Assembly: GCF_036785885.1 (NCBI RefSeq) | Contig: NC_092312.1 | Location: forward strand, 39,721,239-39,785,238 | Direction: 5' to 3' | From: Coffea arabica | Lineage: Eukaryota > Streptophyta > Magnoliopsida > Gentianales > Rubiaceae | Length of the DNA: 64,000 bases | In this document: positions 1 through 12,484 of the stretch, in pieces | Numbering within the stretch: the first letter of the stretch is position 1 | How the letters are laid out: the number at the start of each line of letters is the position of its first letter | Notes under the pieces: generated by a model | What the model saw: only the letters and a program-made list of their open reading frames with translations | The model's database searches: none | What the model was told of the DNA's origin: nothing | Position numbers and translations under genes: made by a program

Positions 1-101
1 ACAAACATAAAAATGAATAAAACTTAAAATAAATAAATAAATAAATAAAAACACATAAAACACATAGGAGTTCATAGCTAAAATTTAGAGAGTAATAGGG
101 G
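1..101. repeat. Fragment of a long LTR-like repeat, also found at about 4089-4203
   Basis: This A-rich stretch matches about 4089-4203 closely, including the runs of aaataaat, the cacataggag block and the final ataggggt. After that shared end the two copies diverge at once: here a new TGTAGACAA sequence begins, there the text continues into the rest of the long LTR-like repeat. The simplest reading is that another element inserted, or a deletion occurred, at the divergence point. It is noncoding. Confidence 0.5.
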
Positions 102-827
102 TGTAGACAAATAAATTTTATTTAATTTGTTTAGTCAAGATTTATTAAAATTAAATTGATCTTGATTAAGTTAAATTAAATCATAAAAGTCCATTATATT
201 TTGGACTAACAAATTGAGCCAATATTATATGAGCTATTAAATCAAATTAAATTTGAGATGTCCATTTAAACTGAAGTGAATTAATTCATTTATTAATTCA
301 CAATGAACTATTATAGTGGGCTTACTATGTAAGTCCAATTTAAATGGATTTCTTGAATTATAAGTCATCCAAAATGTTGGAAGGTTCTAGAGAGTTTTCT
401 TGAGGACCTAACCTACATATTTTGGCTATAAATAGAGATCTTCCCTCAACACAAAAGACATTGAAATTCCTAAATTTTAGAGAAACTCTATCAAATTTTC
501 AAGAATTTTCCCCTTAAATTCAAATCCAACTCAAGTTAAACAAATCTTCTTTCCATTCGTGTTGAAAATTTAAAGATTCTAATATTCAACGTCATCATCA
601 AATCATTCGTTTTCGATGCCAAAATTATAGGAAACACCCTCTTGGTCAGAAACCAACCCTTCTCGACCCTTTAATTGAAGTCATTTGAAAATAAGAATCA
701 AGGATTAATTTCTTTGGTTCAAGAATTTTAAGAGATTATAACCCTCTTATTATTTGATTTAATATATTTGATATTTATGCAAGTTTTTTTTTTGCCTTTT
801 ATTTAGGTAACGAAAGTTGTGCTTACA
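102..827 (+). mobile_element. Probable 5' LTR of a Ty3/gypsy relic
   Basis: The segment starts with TGTAGACAA, a common plant LTR start, and ends near 823-827 with ttaca, giving TG...CA termini. A TATA-like tataaatag lies at about 428. Directly downstream is the sequence ttggtacacccagtggg, of the kind that follows LTRs in many plant gypsy elements, and then a gag pseudogene in the same orientation. No second LTR of this type was found in the window, so the boundaries are inferred from position and termini only. Confidence 0.45.
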
Positions 828-906
828 AATATTTGGTACACCCAGTGGGTTCATCTCTATGTCTCATCTCTTCCTTTTTACAAGCTGTTATTTCAAGACA
901 TCACTA

Positions 907-2370
907 ATGGACTCAAAGAAGGAAAGTGTTGGCCTTGAAGATTAAATCTTTGTTGCTCCTACAAATAAAGAGGCACGATATGTTGGTCCCGTGACAAGGA
1001 GCAAGATTAATGCATTTGCGCAAAAAGTTAAAGAGGATGATGCTACCATCCAAGAGGAGAATCTTGAAGTATTGCCTAGTGACGAGGATGACCACGACTC
1101 AAGTTTCAATGACTTAAGTGACTCAATTAGTTTTGTGGTGAAACATGTGATGATGACCAACACTACAACTGTTGAAGATCAAATTTCTAATTTGACCAAG
1201 ATTTTTGAAGGGCTGGCTATTCATGTGCAAAATTGAGATGCTAAGATTACCAAATTAATGGACATGTTGGAACGCATAAGTGAGAATAGTCCAAACACAC
1301 CTAAGCAGCAATTCAAGATGCAGGATGAGGTCGAAACATCTTCAAAATCTGAGGAAAAATACGTTTCAAAGTCCTATTTAATGAAGGAGATTTCAGTCTC
1401 TCCTGATGGCACAATTCATGTTGACACTCTTAAGGAGTTCATTGAAGGCACAATAAAAAATAAACATGTTGGGGCCTCTAAGACATTCAAAACTTATGCC
1501 GAACCATACACTGCAAGAGTTTATGGTTAAAGATGTTTGACGGGTACCAACCTCCAAAGTTCCAATAGTTTGATGGCAAGGGCAATCCTAAACAACACAT
1601 TGCACACTTTGTAAGGACGTGTAATGATACTGGCACTAATGGCAATTTGCTTGTCAAGCAATTTGTTCATTCATTAAAAGGTAATGTCTTTGATTGATAT
1701 ACTAATCTTGAACCTAGTTCTATTGATAGTTGGGAGCAGTTAGAGTAAGAATTTTTAAATCGCTTTTATAGTATGAAATGGATTGTTAGCATAACTGAAC
1801 TCTCCAATGCATGACAATGGAAGGATGAACTAGTTGTCAATTTCATTGAGTGTTGGAGGACTCTAAATCTAAATTGCAAAGATCAAATCTCTAAATCATT
1901 CGCGATCAAGATGTGTATCCAAGGCATGCATTAGGGACTCCACTACATTTTACAAGAAATACAAACCGAGACTTTTGATGAGTTATCAACAAAAACTCAC
2001 AAAATGGAGATTAATCTTGATGGGCAAGGGCCATTCATTTGTTATTGATTCTCATGAAATCATGGAGAAGTCACAATCAAAGAATGGGGGCACGACTTCT
2101 ACAAATTTTAAAGAATCCATGATAGCAAGTATTGTACCGATCAAAGCCTCTTCAAAGAAAAGAAGAAAAGTGACTCTAAAGTCCAGTCATTTACAAGAAG
2201 GTGGGGGCAAAAGAGAAACCTTCGAAGATATGCAAGAAAAACAGTATCCATTTAATGACTCTGATGTCCCAAGAATACTTGATGATCTTTCACAAGCGGA
2301 ACTTATTGAGTTATCAAGGTCAAGGCATCCTGACCTTCGAGGATAAAAATAATGTATGCACGTATGAAGT
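907..2370 (+). pseudogene. Degenerate Ty3/gypsy gag
   Basis: The reading begins at an ATG at 907 and runs through stops at about 943 and 1234 to 1530, where the frame changes. From about 1542 the gag core is readable in another frame (GYQPPKFQ, then FDGKGNPKQHIAHF, a tryptophan-rich stretch, and LNLNCKDQ), again with several stops. The C-terminal linker at about 2200-2346 is readable in the first frame (QEKQYPFNDSDVP). This order matches the retrotransposon gag domain of plant gypsy elements. At least two frame changes and many stops make it non-functional. The expected zinc knuckle, protease and polymerase are missing: the match fades at about 2370. Confidence 0.75.
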
Positions 2371-2665
2371 GCTTCCTTCGAGGGGAGGGATTGAATACCA
2401 TTAAATATGCATAAAGGCTCTACGGTAATTACCCCCCACTAAGATGTAAAGCGTGATATAAGTAAATAAATGAAAGTAAATAATCAAACCATTCATCACA
2501 TACGTGAAGAAAGGGAAACAAATGCGATTGTGAAATGTAAAAGATTCTAAAAAGAAAAATTCAATCTAAAATATCCAAATATGATAAGCGAAATGGTTAG
2601 AAAAGGAAAAGACGACTAAACAAGTGCTTAGACTCAATAGTGATTCCCCAGTGGAGTCGCCAATC
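2371..2665. other. Noncoding tail of the gag relic
   Basis: No coding signal was found. The last 30 bases (ccccagtggagtcgccaatc) look like the internal sequence that precedes a 3' LTR in some plant gypsy elements, and the next base begins TGTTGCACCCC. The polymerase region expected between gag and a 3' LTR is missing. Confidence 0.35.
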
Positions 2666-4928
2666 TGTTGCACCCCATTTTTTGTGATAAAAAGGTTTTT
2701 GCAAAAAATGTGTTTTTCATTTGAAAAAAAATAAGCAAAAAGGGGCATAAAATGGGACCTTAAAAATGTGATAGTTTGGACCCAAAATTTAGTCTAAAAA
2801 GGGTTTTAGAAAAAGGAGTCGCCACTTGGTATCGAATTTAAGTATACCAAGTCACCCAAAATATTTTTGATCAAAAATAAAATAAAACCCTTTTTGACAA
2901 CTTTAGATCTTTGAAAATGAGAGAAATTGAGTTCAAACATCATAATTAAAGAAAGGAGAGACAAAGGTTCGATCAGTTCAAACCTTAGGTACCCTTTTAA
3001 TCTAGTCTAAGCGAGTTGCGAAGTTTAATCAAAATTTTTCGAATCTAATCTTTAAACTGATCACGTTTGGATGTTTCTATTTGGATGTAAACCTAAACTT
3101 AAAGAAGATATCAAAAGAAAGCAAAGTGTTCATTCAAGATCTAACGAGTACCAATCCAATTAATTGCAAAGTCCAAATAATTTTTTAAAGAGGTCACGAA
3201 TATGCAAAAATGAGACTCAAAAGAAATAAAATTTATAATATATATATAGAAGTATATATAACCAAAAAGATTGGAATGCAACATAATGGGTACGGAAAAC
3301 AAAAAAAACTCGTGACACAATTTTCTTTCTTATAGGGGGATTAATGGAATATTTAAGTTAGAAAGTTATAATTTTCCATTTTTCATGTTCATAAAGTGAT
3401 TCTTCTAATCTAGGCAAGCAAATGAACTAACTTTTTTCTAATTTCCTAAATGAGACGCAATTCTAAATGATATGGTTCACACATGTAGAGGGTAAGGGAA
3501 TAATATAAGAGGAAATATCATGCAAATGAGAAAAGATCCTAAAATAGAAAAGTATGCATGAAATGGAATAAAAAACACAGAATACATGAATCCAGTGCAT
3601 GGATAACCTAAGAGTATAGTATTGGACTAACTCATTTCTAGAATTTTTTATCAGCGTTAGACTAGTATAGTGACATCATACATTCATCATTTATAATAAG
3701 GCATATAAAACATCGACTAAAGCAAATAAACACATAGGATCACATAGAGCATATAACACATAAGCATGATATCTAGAAACAAAATCCTAAGAAAATTGGA
3801 TAAAACAAATAAGCACATAAACACACGAAACCTATCTATTACAATGGGAGATCTAACTACAATCGAAAATGGAAGTATTAAAAAATAAATCTATCTACCT
3901 TATATATTATATTTAGGGACCTAATTACAATCTAAAATTGAAAAATTTAGTAAAATAAATCTATCTATCCTATCAATTACATTAGTCTATCTAATTACAA
4001 TTTTTACAAAAACATTACCTATCTATTACATGTTAAACTATTTAAGTACCTCCCAGATAATTATAAAATTAACTAAAAAATATTTAAAAATTTGAATAAA
4101 ATTTAAAATAAATAAATAACAAAAACATGTAAAATCATATAAACATATAGGAGCATATAGAAACACATAAGAATATATAATCGAAATTTAAAAAATAATA
4201 GGGGTACCTCCCTTTTGAAGTGGTGACTAAATGAGGTAAGGATGCCCTATGTATATTCAGAATCGACAAAAGAATCACGACACCAATTTAATTGGAAACA
4301 AAAAATATACTAAATTCACATTATTATGTTAAAAAAGTAAATAAACTGAAAACACGCAAAAGTTACAATTTAAATGCATGCGAGAGAAGCATAATTAACA
4401 ATTATAATTGAGAACTCAAAAAACTATTAGAGACTAAATTACAAAAATAGAAAGTTTTTAGGTCAAAATATAATTTTTCAAAAGATTAGGGGTCAAAAAT
4501 TAAATCAAGATAAAGTTTAAGGGGCCAAAATATAATTAAATTAAGGGTCAAAATGAAAGAAATCTAAAATATTTGGACCACAATAAAATTACTCAAAAAA
4601 ATTAGGGGCAAATTGTAAAAATCGTTTCTGATTTGAGAAAAATGCAAACAAAACAAATTAGGGCTATCATTTTTTATAGTACCCGGGCCAGACTACTCTA
4701 ACCCAAAAGAAAAATGCAAGCCATTCCATAAAAAAAAAATGAGCAAACTCAATTGAAATTTAAACAAACTTAAATATAATGCAAATATTGGGTTTAACTC
4801 CAAAACCCAGTTACAAGCCCAATAAAAAAACAAAACACAAGCCCAACCAGAAATAAATAAACAAGCCCAACGTTTTTTTTTCTTCTTTTCTTTCTTTTCT
4901 TTTTTCTTTTTCTCTTCTTCTTTCTCAC
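2666..4928. mobile_element. First part of a long (about 3.6 kb) LTR-like sequence, split by the chromovirus
   Basis: The segment starts TGTTGCACCCC and contains the block gagtcgccacttggt with its inverted partner near 2820-2860, a motif common in long LTRs of plant gypsy elements. No ORF is credible; the short ORFs in it are shadows. With 11140-12484, which ends ggtgtctaca, it makes one TG...CA sequence of about 3.6 kb once the nested chromovirus and one TSD copy are taken out. An alternative is a large nonautonomous retroelement without genes. Confidence 0.45.
4924..4928. repeat. Left TSD of the chromovirus (CTCAC)
   Basis: CTCAC lies directly left of the element's TGTTGTGG terminus and is repeated exactly at 11135-11139, right of the other LTR. 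This 5-bp TSD fixes the element borders. Confidence 0.9.
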
Positions 4929-5524
4929 TGTTGTGGTACAGAACCAGAATTGTTGCAGGAAATAGAAATAAGTAGACTTCAGAAATGAATTAAGCAGGTT
5001 TGCAGACACAATGAATTCAAACGAACACCTTCATTGCATTCATTAACTTTTAATTCAAAATACAGAATCAGACTTGGCGGGAAAAGTGTAGAAGGGGAAA
5101 ACAGAACGTAGGAAACTTGAAGAGAAAGGAAATACAAAGAGGAAATCCTCTCTGATTACAATAGCAAGATTTCAGCTAAAAAGTGAAATGGACATTACAT
5201 GATCCTATCGTTTTATACTACTAACAATCTAACTAACTACTCTCAATGGCTAATGGGCGAGCAACATGTGGCGGAGGGAATCTTTCAATTGGTTTGGTCC
5301 CCAGCTTCAGCAGAGATCGCATGAACCCAGTAAAAGCGCGGTTCCCTGGGCGCGTCTTCTCCTGCTGCGTTTGTCAAATCCACGCCTCCTTCATAGTCTC
5401 CTCATGCCTTCCTTCTCCCTGTGTAATGCTAGTTTCTGATCACGCCTTCCCAGTTACCCTTCTAGCCAGCCTCACGCCTTCCCTTCTTTGTCCTTCACGT
5501 TTTCTGACTTTTGACTTCATTACA
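4929..5524 (-). mobile_element. 3' LTR of the chromovirus (596 bp)
   Basis: This segment aligns over its full length with 10539-11134, with roughly 20-25 differences by eye, mostly transitions. On the minus strand it starts TGTAATGAAG and ends CCACAACA. Directly inside it, on the minus strand, is the polypurine tract CCAGGGGGAGTAT (5525-5537 on the plus strand), as expected for a 3' LTR. The divergence suggests an old insertion; transitions fit decay of methylated cytosine. Confidence 0.92.
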
Positions 5525-8500
5525 ATACTCCCCCTGGAAATCAATCTTGTCCTCAAGATTGAAACCTGGGAAACTGTCTCTTAATCCCTTCAGCCTCCTC
5601 CCATGTAGCTTCTGCAGGATCTGTACCCCACCAGTGGATTAACCACTGTACTACAGCAGCATTGCCCTTTTCACCATCCTTCTATCAAGCACTTCCACTG
5701 GCTCAACCTTCCAATGCCCCTTCTCATCTATTTCAGGTAGCTGGAGGGTAGGAGTGGCCTTGTCACCCACCTTCTTCTTGAGTAGGGATACATGGAAAAC
5801 AGGATGCACCCTGGAGGTGGTAGGTAGTTGTAATCTGTAAGCTACATTCCCAATCCTCTTCTCTATCCTGTAGGGACCAAAATACTTGGCCGTGAGCTTG
5901 GTATTTCCCCTTAGAGCAACTGAGCTTTGCCTATATGGTTGTAACCTCAGATACACCCAATCACCTTCCCTGAATTCTCTCTCACTCCTCCTTTCATCTG
6001 CATATTTCTTCATCCTCTACTGAGCTACCCTCAAGTTCTGTTTCAACATGTTGTCTATCTGCTGCCTTTCCTTGACATAGTCCCCCACTGCAACTACTCT
6101 GGTTTGCAGGTAGGGTCCCAGAGCTAGTTGGGGAGGGGGAATTCCATACAATGCCTCGAATGTGGTCATCTGTATTGCTGTGTGGTGGATGGTATTGTAC
6201 CACCACTCTGCCAGAGACAGCCACTGGCTCCATCTCCTAGGTTCTAGATGAGTAAGCCATCTGAGGTACATTTCCAGCACCTGGTTTACCCTCTCAGTTT
6301 GGCCATCAGTCTGAGGGTGATAAGCTGTGCTGTAGTCTAATTTAGCTCCCAGCATAGTAAAAAGTTCCCCCCAGAATTGGCTGACAAATATCCTGTCCCT
6401 ATCTGACAGCATGCTCTAGGGAATCCCATGCAGCTTACTGACATAATTAATGAAGAGCCTGGCTATCTTTGGAGCATCAAAAGGGTGTGCTATACTGATG
6501 AAGTGAGCATATTTGGTAAATCTGTCCACTACTACCATTATGGTGTCTTTCCCTTTTGATTTTGGTAATCCCTCAATGAAGTCTATAGTGACATGGCTCC
6601 ATGAGTGTTCGGGAATAGGGAGTTGCAGTAGCCCAGGGTAAGCCACATGCTCATCTTTACACTTCCTACATGTGTCACACTCCAGAACAAAGTTCTTGAT
6701 CTCTTTGTACATCGCTGGCCAGTAGAACAGTTGTTTGGCCCTCATGTAGCTAGCCTGGATAAATGAATGTCCTCCTATCTGGGAGTCATGTAAGGCAGTG
6801 ATAAGTTTCCTTCTGATATCTCCTTGTCCTCCCACTACCAGCCTCTTTTTGTATCTGAAAACACCATCTTGGTAGGAGGGCTACAAACGAGCCGAACCGA
6901 GTCGAGCTTTGGCCTTATTGAGTCGAGCCTTAACTTAATTTCATCGAACTCGAACTCGACGAACTGGTAATTTTCGAGCTCGAGCTCGACTCGATTTGAG
7001 CCGAGCTCGAGCTCGAAAAAAATAAAAAATAATTATTTTATTTTTAAAAAAATAAATAAAATAATATTTTTTCTTAATAAATAATAAAATATTAAAGATA
7101 TTTATGTAATTTTACTATTAAAAATAAAAATTAAAAAAATAAATACATATATACTCGAGCTTGCGAGTCGGCTCGTGAGCTAATGAGTTTAATGTTTTGA
7201 ACTCGAGCTCGACTCTGGCTCGACCAGCTCGAGCTCGATCAATATCGAGCTCGAGTCGAGCTTGAATCGAGCCGCTCGCAAGCCGCTCGATTCGTTTGCA
7301 CCCCTAGGTAGGAGTAGTCTGGTACTTGAGAAGGAGTCAGTAGTGCCTAGGAAATTGTTCCTTGAACCCACGCATCCTCCTTGTAACTCTCCATCACTTC
7401 ACTGATCCAAGCAGGCACGGCATTGGAGATGGTTTTGCATTCACCTGCCTCATCCCTGCCCTACCTAGAGAGAGCATCAGCTGCAATATTGTCCTTCCCC
7501 TTTTTGTAATGTATTTCATAGCTCAGTCCCAGCAATTTGGTGAGCCATTTCTGTTGAAGAGGTGTAGTGATCCTCTGCTCTAGCAAGGAATTTAAGCTTT
7601 GATGGTCAGTGAGTATGATGAAGTGATGTCCCTCTAGGTAGTGTCTCCACTTGGTCACAGCAATCACCAATGCGAGTAGCTCTTTTTCATATATAGATAA
7701 CCCCATGTTCTTCTGTCCTAGGGCCTGACTGAGGTAAGAAATGGGTTTCCTGTTTTGCATCAGTACAGCTCCTATGCCTTGGTGGCAGGCATCTGTTTCA
7801 ATAATGAATGGTTGGGTGAAATCAGGCATAGCCAATATAGGGGTGCTACACATGGCTCTTTTCAGCTCTTGGAAAGCCTCCTCTGAATCCTCCCCCCACT
7901 GAAAGTTGTCCTTCTTCAATAGGTTTGTCAAAGGTTTGGCTATGGCTCCATACCCTTTGACAAACCTTCTGTAGTAGCCTGTTAACCCCAGAAACCCCCT
8001 CAGCTGCTTGACATTCTTTGGCCTGGGGCATTTCTCCATGCATTCCACTTTCATAGGGTCAGCTTGAACTCCCTCTACTGATATGATGTGTCCCAAATAT
8101 TCTACATGTAACTGTGCAAAAGAGCACTTGCTCATCTTAGCATGTAGCTGGTGCTGCCTTAGTACATCTAGTACTTCAGTAATATGTTTGACATGCATCT
8201 CCATGGTGGGGCTATAGACTAGGATATCGTCAAAGAATACCAGAACATGCTTCCTCATCTGTTCTTGGAAGACCTGGTTCATCAGGCTCTGGAAGGTTGC
8301 AGGAGCATTGGTCAAGCCAAATGGCATGACTTTGAACTCATAGAGTCCTTGGTGAGTTCTGAAGGCAGTTTTTGGAATGTCTTCCACCTTGACTCTGATT
8401 TGGAAGTATCCTGCTCTTAGATCAATCTTAGTGAAGTACTTAGCCCCATGTAGCTCATCTATCAGTTCCTCAATCAGAGGCATAGGAAACTTGTTCTTCA

Positions 8501-9683
8501 CTGTCAATTCATTTAGCTGCCTGTAATCCACACAAAACCTCCAAGTTCCATCCTTCTTCTTCACTAGCAGCACTGGGGAAGCAAATGGGCTACTGCTAGG
8601 TTGTATGATCCCCATTTCCAACATTTCTTTCACTAACTTCTCGATTTCTGTCTTCTGTACATATGGACACCTGTATGGCCTCACCTGGAAAGGCTTGGCT
8701 TCTTCCTTTAACACAATTTGGTGATCATGGCTCCTGGTTGGAGGCATTCCCTTTGGTTCTGCAAAAACATCTCTGTATTGCTCTATTACCTGGCTGATCT
8801 CAGTAGGTATCTGATCTGAATTCCCCTCTCCTTCTACTGCTACTAATTGAGCTATCACCCCATATGTTTGCCTCTTTAACCACTTCTCTATTCTACTCCC
8901 TTTTTGCATTTTCAGCTCAGTGTTGGTGCTCTTCCCAAGCAGCACTACTTCTTGTCTTCCCTTGCAGATCTTCATGTTGAGTTCCTTAAAGTTGAATTCT
9001 ATGGGACTGTGTTTGGCTACCCAATCCACTCCTAAGATCATGTCATAGCCACCCAACTTCAAGGTGTTGAAGGGGTATTGGAACTTATGGCCCTGCATTT
9101 CCCATTGCAATAACCTATCTAACCCCCTTGAGCCCACTCTCTCTCCATTAGCTACATTTACTATCAGTGTAGGTCCCTGTGTCCCCAATTTCAGTTCCCT
9201 TGCCAACTGCTCATCTATGAAGCAATGTGTACTGCCACTATCTATTAAGGCAGTAATCTGCCTACCTCTCACCAACCCCCCTAGTTTGATGGTTTTGTGT
9301 CCCATTCCCCCAGCCAAAGCATGGACAGACACCTCTATGTGTTCATCAGTCAAGTCCCCATTAATACAGTCACGGTAGATCTCCTCCTCCTGTCCCTTGC
9401 TCTCCTCCGCAACCTCAATTTCCCCAGCCAATAAGAAATGCACATGAGACTGTTTGCATACATGGTCCAAAGTGTAGGGTTCAGCACATTTATAGCATAG
9501 TCCCTTTTCTCTTCTCAGGTTGAACTCTGTGAGGGATATTTTCTTAAATTGGCTCTGACTAGTTGCATTTTGGTCATGGAATCTGTTTGGGTGGTTGGAG
9601 TTGTTTTGGTTCCATTTAGGGTGGGGTAGAGTTTTACTGTGGGTTTTTTGGTTATTAAAACTAGATGTGACAGGTTTTTGCAT
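5525..9683 (-). pseudogene. Chromovirus pol: protease, RT, RNase H, integrase, chromodomain (broken)
   Basis: Read on the minus strand. A 740-codon open stretch (9683-7461) holds a zinc knuckle near residue 62 (CYKC...H..C), an aspartic protease near 147 (IDSGSTHCFID), RT with FFDDILVYS near 482, and RNase H with ETDACHQGIGAVL near 630. After a TAG following ADALSR the reading continues, meets another TAG, and is split by a MITE at 6878-7304. The integrase resumes at 6835: an HHCC zinc finger, then TIDFIEGLP, SDRDRIF and TDGQTERVN carrying the D, D and E. TAG codons at 6413-6415 and 6014-6016 interrupt it. The chromodomain (QWLIHW, then FNLEDKIDF) is readable at about 5540-5665 after one more frame change. 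C-terminal HPVFHVSLLK and the chromodomain place it in the chromovirus branch of Ty3/gypsy. Confidence 0.92.
6869..7313. mobile_element. hAT-like MITE inserted in the chromovirus pol
   Basis: The element proper is 6878-7304 (427 bp). Its left end GGGCTACAAACGAGCCGA and the reverse complement of its right end, GGGGTGCAAACGAATCGA, form imperfect terminal inverted repeats. The flanks ttggtagga and taggtagga (6869-6877, 7305-7313) differ at one base and look like a hAT-type TSD of about 8 bp. The inside is GAGCTCGA-rich at both ends and AT-rich in the middle, with no ORF. It separates RNase H from integrase in the host retroelement, so it is younger than it. Confidence 0.8.
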
Positions 9684-10467
9684 TCTCTGGATAGCTTTGA
9701 GGTTTTTTTTCCTGGAGCTTTGCCATCTCTATTGCAACAGCCAAAGTCTCAGGTTTAGACATCTTTACCATATTAACTATTTCTTCATTCAATCCACTCA
9801 TGAAGCATGCCTTATAGTAAGAGTCAGATAAATGGGGCAAGGGTGGCATTACTAGAGCTTTGAGCATCTCAAACTTCTCAAGGTATTCAGCCACGAATCC
9901 AGATTGCACCAGTTTGTTGAACTCTTCAATAGCTTCCTCTAGACTCCCTTCTCCAAATCTGATACTCAGAGCAGTAGATAACTCTGACCAGGGAATCGCC
10001 TCTCTACAATGGAAGACTCCATGGAACCAAATGTCTGCTCTGTCTCTAAAATAGAGCTCAGCCATCTCAGCCTTCATGTCCTCTTCTATTCCATGTATTT
10101 TGAAGTATTTGTTAGCCTTCCTGATCCACTCCCTTGGGTTATCACCATAAAAAATTGGCAGATCCATTTTAGGCAACCTGTTATTGGTCTTGGTCTCCCT
10201 TTTAACAAAGGCTTCCTTCTGAGATTCCAACTTGGACTCATCAGGCCGAGCTCCTTCTCTTGAGCTGATACCTCCCTCCAGTTCTTTTCCTCGATCACTG
10301 ACCTTAGCCATCAACTGAGCCATCATGTTCATCATTCCTTCATATTTTTGGTCCAATCCTTTCAGCAACTTTTCAGTAGTATCCTGTCTGAACTCCATTG
10401 TCCTGATTGCTTGTTCCATTCCCTCACTCTTGTTGGTAAAGGTCCTGACCACACTCCCTAACTCCAC
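9661..10467 (-). pseudogene. Chromovirus gag, frame broken before pol
   Basis: This is a 268-codon minus-strand frame with a coiled-coil-like N-terminus, then the gag core (LPKMDLPIFYGDNPREWI, a tryptophan-containing RADIWFHG stretch, and EYLEKFEMLK), ending close to where the pol frame starts. In full chromoviruses gag and pol form one frame. Here an eight-A run on the minus strand (about 9708-9715) precedes the frame change; one A fewer would put gag in frame with pol. This looks like a 1-bp insertion in a homopolymer, or a sequencing error, rather than programmed frameshifting, because the required shift is +1 and the slip site is not in the usual phase. Start chosen: the first ATG of the frame. 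Confidence 0.85.
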
Positions 10468-10522
10468 TACGTCTCTCCTCAGTGTTTCATCCTAATTTGT
10501 TGTCATCCCTATGGCTCGCAAT

Positions 10523-10541
10523 CAAGCTCTAATACCACTAT
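10523..10541 (-). other. Primer-binding site of the chromovirus
   Basis: On the minus strand, directly inside the 5' LTR, the sequence TGGTATTAGAGCTTGAT resembles the complement of the initiator tRNA-Met 3' end (TGGTATCAGAGC) with one mismatch in the first 12 bases. Its position agrees with minus-strand orientation. Confidence 0.8.
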
Positions 10542-11134
10542 TGTGGTACAGAACCAGAATTGTTGCAGGAAATGGAAATAAGTAGACTTCAGAAATGAAT
10601 TAAGCAGGTTTGCAGACACAATGAATTCAAACGAACACCTTCATTGCATTCATTAACTTTTAATTCAAAATACAGAATCAGACTTGGCGAGAAAAGTGTA
10701 GAAGGGGAAAACATAATGTAGGAAACTTGAAGAGAAAGGAAATACAAAGAGGAAATCCTCTCTGATTACAATAGCAAGATTTCAGCTAAAAAGTGAAATG
10801 GACATTACATGATCCTATCGTTTTATACTACTAACAATCTAACTAACTACTCTCAATGGCTAATGGGCGAGCAACACATGGCGGAGGGAAGCTTTCAGTT
10901 GGTTTGGTCCCCAGCTTCAGCAGAGATCGCATGAACCCAGCAAAAGCATGGTTCCCTGGGCGCGCCTTCTCTTGCTGCGTTTGCCAAATCCACACCTCCT
11001 TCATAGTCTCCTCACGCCTTCCTTCTCCCTGTGTAATGATAGTTTCTGATCGCGCCTTCCCAGTTACCCTTCTGGCCAGCCTCACGCCTTCCCTTCTTTG
11101 TCCTTCACGCTTTCTGACTTTTGACTTCATTACA
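10539..11134 (-). mobile_element. 5' LTR of the chromovirus (596 bp)
   Basis: Same length as the 3' LTR at 4929-5524. On the minus strand it starts TGTAATGAAG at 11134 and ends CCACAATA next to the primer-binding site. The exact TSD CTCAC follows at 11135-11139. Confidence 0.92.
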
Positions 11135-11139
11135 CTCAC

Positions 11140-12484
11140 CTCCTGTGAGCCATGGCAGACACCAGCGCCACTGCCACCGGACCGCCGCCAGCCGCTGGCG
11201 ACTTCTCCGATCGTAAAATTTCACCCAAATACACCTCCCCACTCGATTTTTCGCGTAAAATCCGTTTTCCACTTAGTTTTCGCAAAAAAATGCACAAAAA
11301 GGGGGTTAAAAACCTAATTTACAGTTGGGTTTACATTTTTCTAATTCAATCAAATCTTCACTAAAACTCGTGAAAAATATAGCAAAACTTACAAAATCTA
11401 CAACACTACAGTAAAAAAAATGATGAATTAAAGCAAAACAGTCCCAACTTTAAAAAAACCAATTTCATGCTTTCCAGGCTAAGAACTCAAAAATTTTCGT
11501 TAATAAAAAAAATTCCAGGCCATGAACTAGTTAATGTCCTCTGTCTCGACAAAATATATACACGAAATTGGCTTCTTTAATTCGGTTCCTTATTGAGATA
11601 TTTTATCAAACACATAGAATGCATACAAAAGAACCACTTTTCTTTTCCCCAATCTTGTTTGTGACCTATCCCAATATCTCAAACAACAAAAGAAACCAGC
11701 AAAAATAAGAAAAAATTAAACAACAAAAACATGGATTTAATACGATTAAAAGCTGAAAAAAATACCTCAATGAAAGTGGTAGTTCCTTGGTTAACATTTT
11801 TTATGAAATTCCTAGGCCTCAACCGTCCCTTTGTTTTCTTTGTTTGCTTCCTTTCCTCCACTTTTCCTATCCTATCTTCTTATTGGCTTGTGTGTGTGGT
11901 TGTTTGTAGTGTGTGTGAGTGTAAAAGGAGAGAGGGAGCCAAGAGGATTTGGGAGATTGAAGGAAAAAAATGTCCTAGTTGTGTTAGTGCAAGTGGGTGT
12001 TGTGCTAGTGTGTGTGCATTTTTGTGTGAGAATCCGAGAGGAAGAAAGAGAAGGAGGTGTGTTGTGTGTAATTTTGGGAGAGAGGAGGGCCGAGAGAGGG
12101 AGTTGAAGTTGGTGAGTTTTGTTGTGAGAAAATTTTTGAGAAAGCGGGAAAGAGATGGCTGAGAGAGAGAGAGAAAGAAATTGTAGAGTGGGTGTGCTTG
12201 GTTGGTAATGATGAATTTTGTACCAATATGAAAGAAAAAAGAGGAATGGGAGATTGAGCGCCAATTTGGATAATAGTAGTGTATTTGGTGAAAGAAAAAT
12301 GATTAGGGTGTACGGGTTTGATAAAAGTTTGTAAAAATTTTTCTTCTTTTTCTTTTTCTTTTTTTAGACAAAAAATCCTACAAAACAAGAAAAATAGACA
12401 TTCAAATGCATATAAATAAATGACCCCCTAAAAAGACAAAATTTTAAGAAAATATAAAAAAAAGACAAAAATTTGGTGTCTACA
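11140..12484. mobile_element. Second part of the long LTR-like sequence
   Basis: This continues the sequence interrupted at 4928 and ends atttggtgtctaca, a typical CA-ended LTR terminus. It contains a short open stretch at 11152-11364 (start MADTSATATG) that matches nothing I recognise and is probably chance, and a GA/GT-rich block at 11880-12200 that yields long overlapping but meaningless ORFs. Confidence 0.45.

Noticed and set aside
5246..5584. ORF of 112 codons and its relative at 10856-11317
   Set aside because: Both lie in the chromovirus LTRs, antisense to the element; no protein family is recognisable.
11152..11364. Open frame starting MADTSATATGPPPAAG as a possible first exon of a host gene
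   Set aside because: Short, not recognisable, followed by AT-rich sequence without a clear donor, and located inside the long LTR-like sequence.
11731..12388. Overlapping ORFs of 90-143 codons on both strands
   Set aside because: Low-complexity GT/GA-rich DNA; the products are cysteine/valine- or serine/threonine-rich without any motif.
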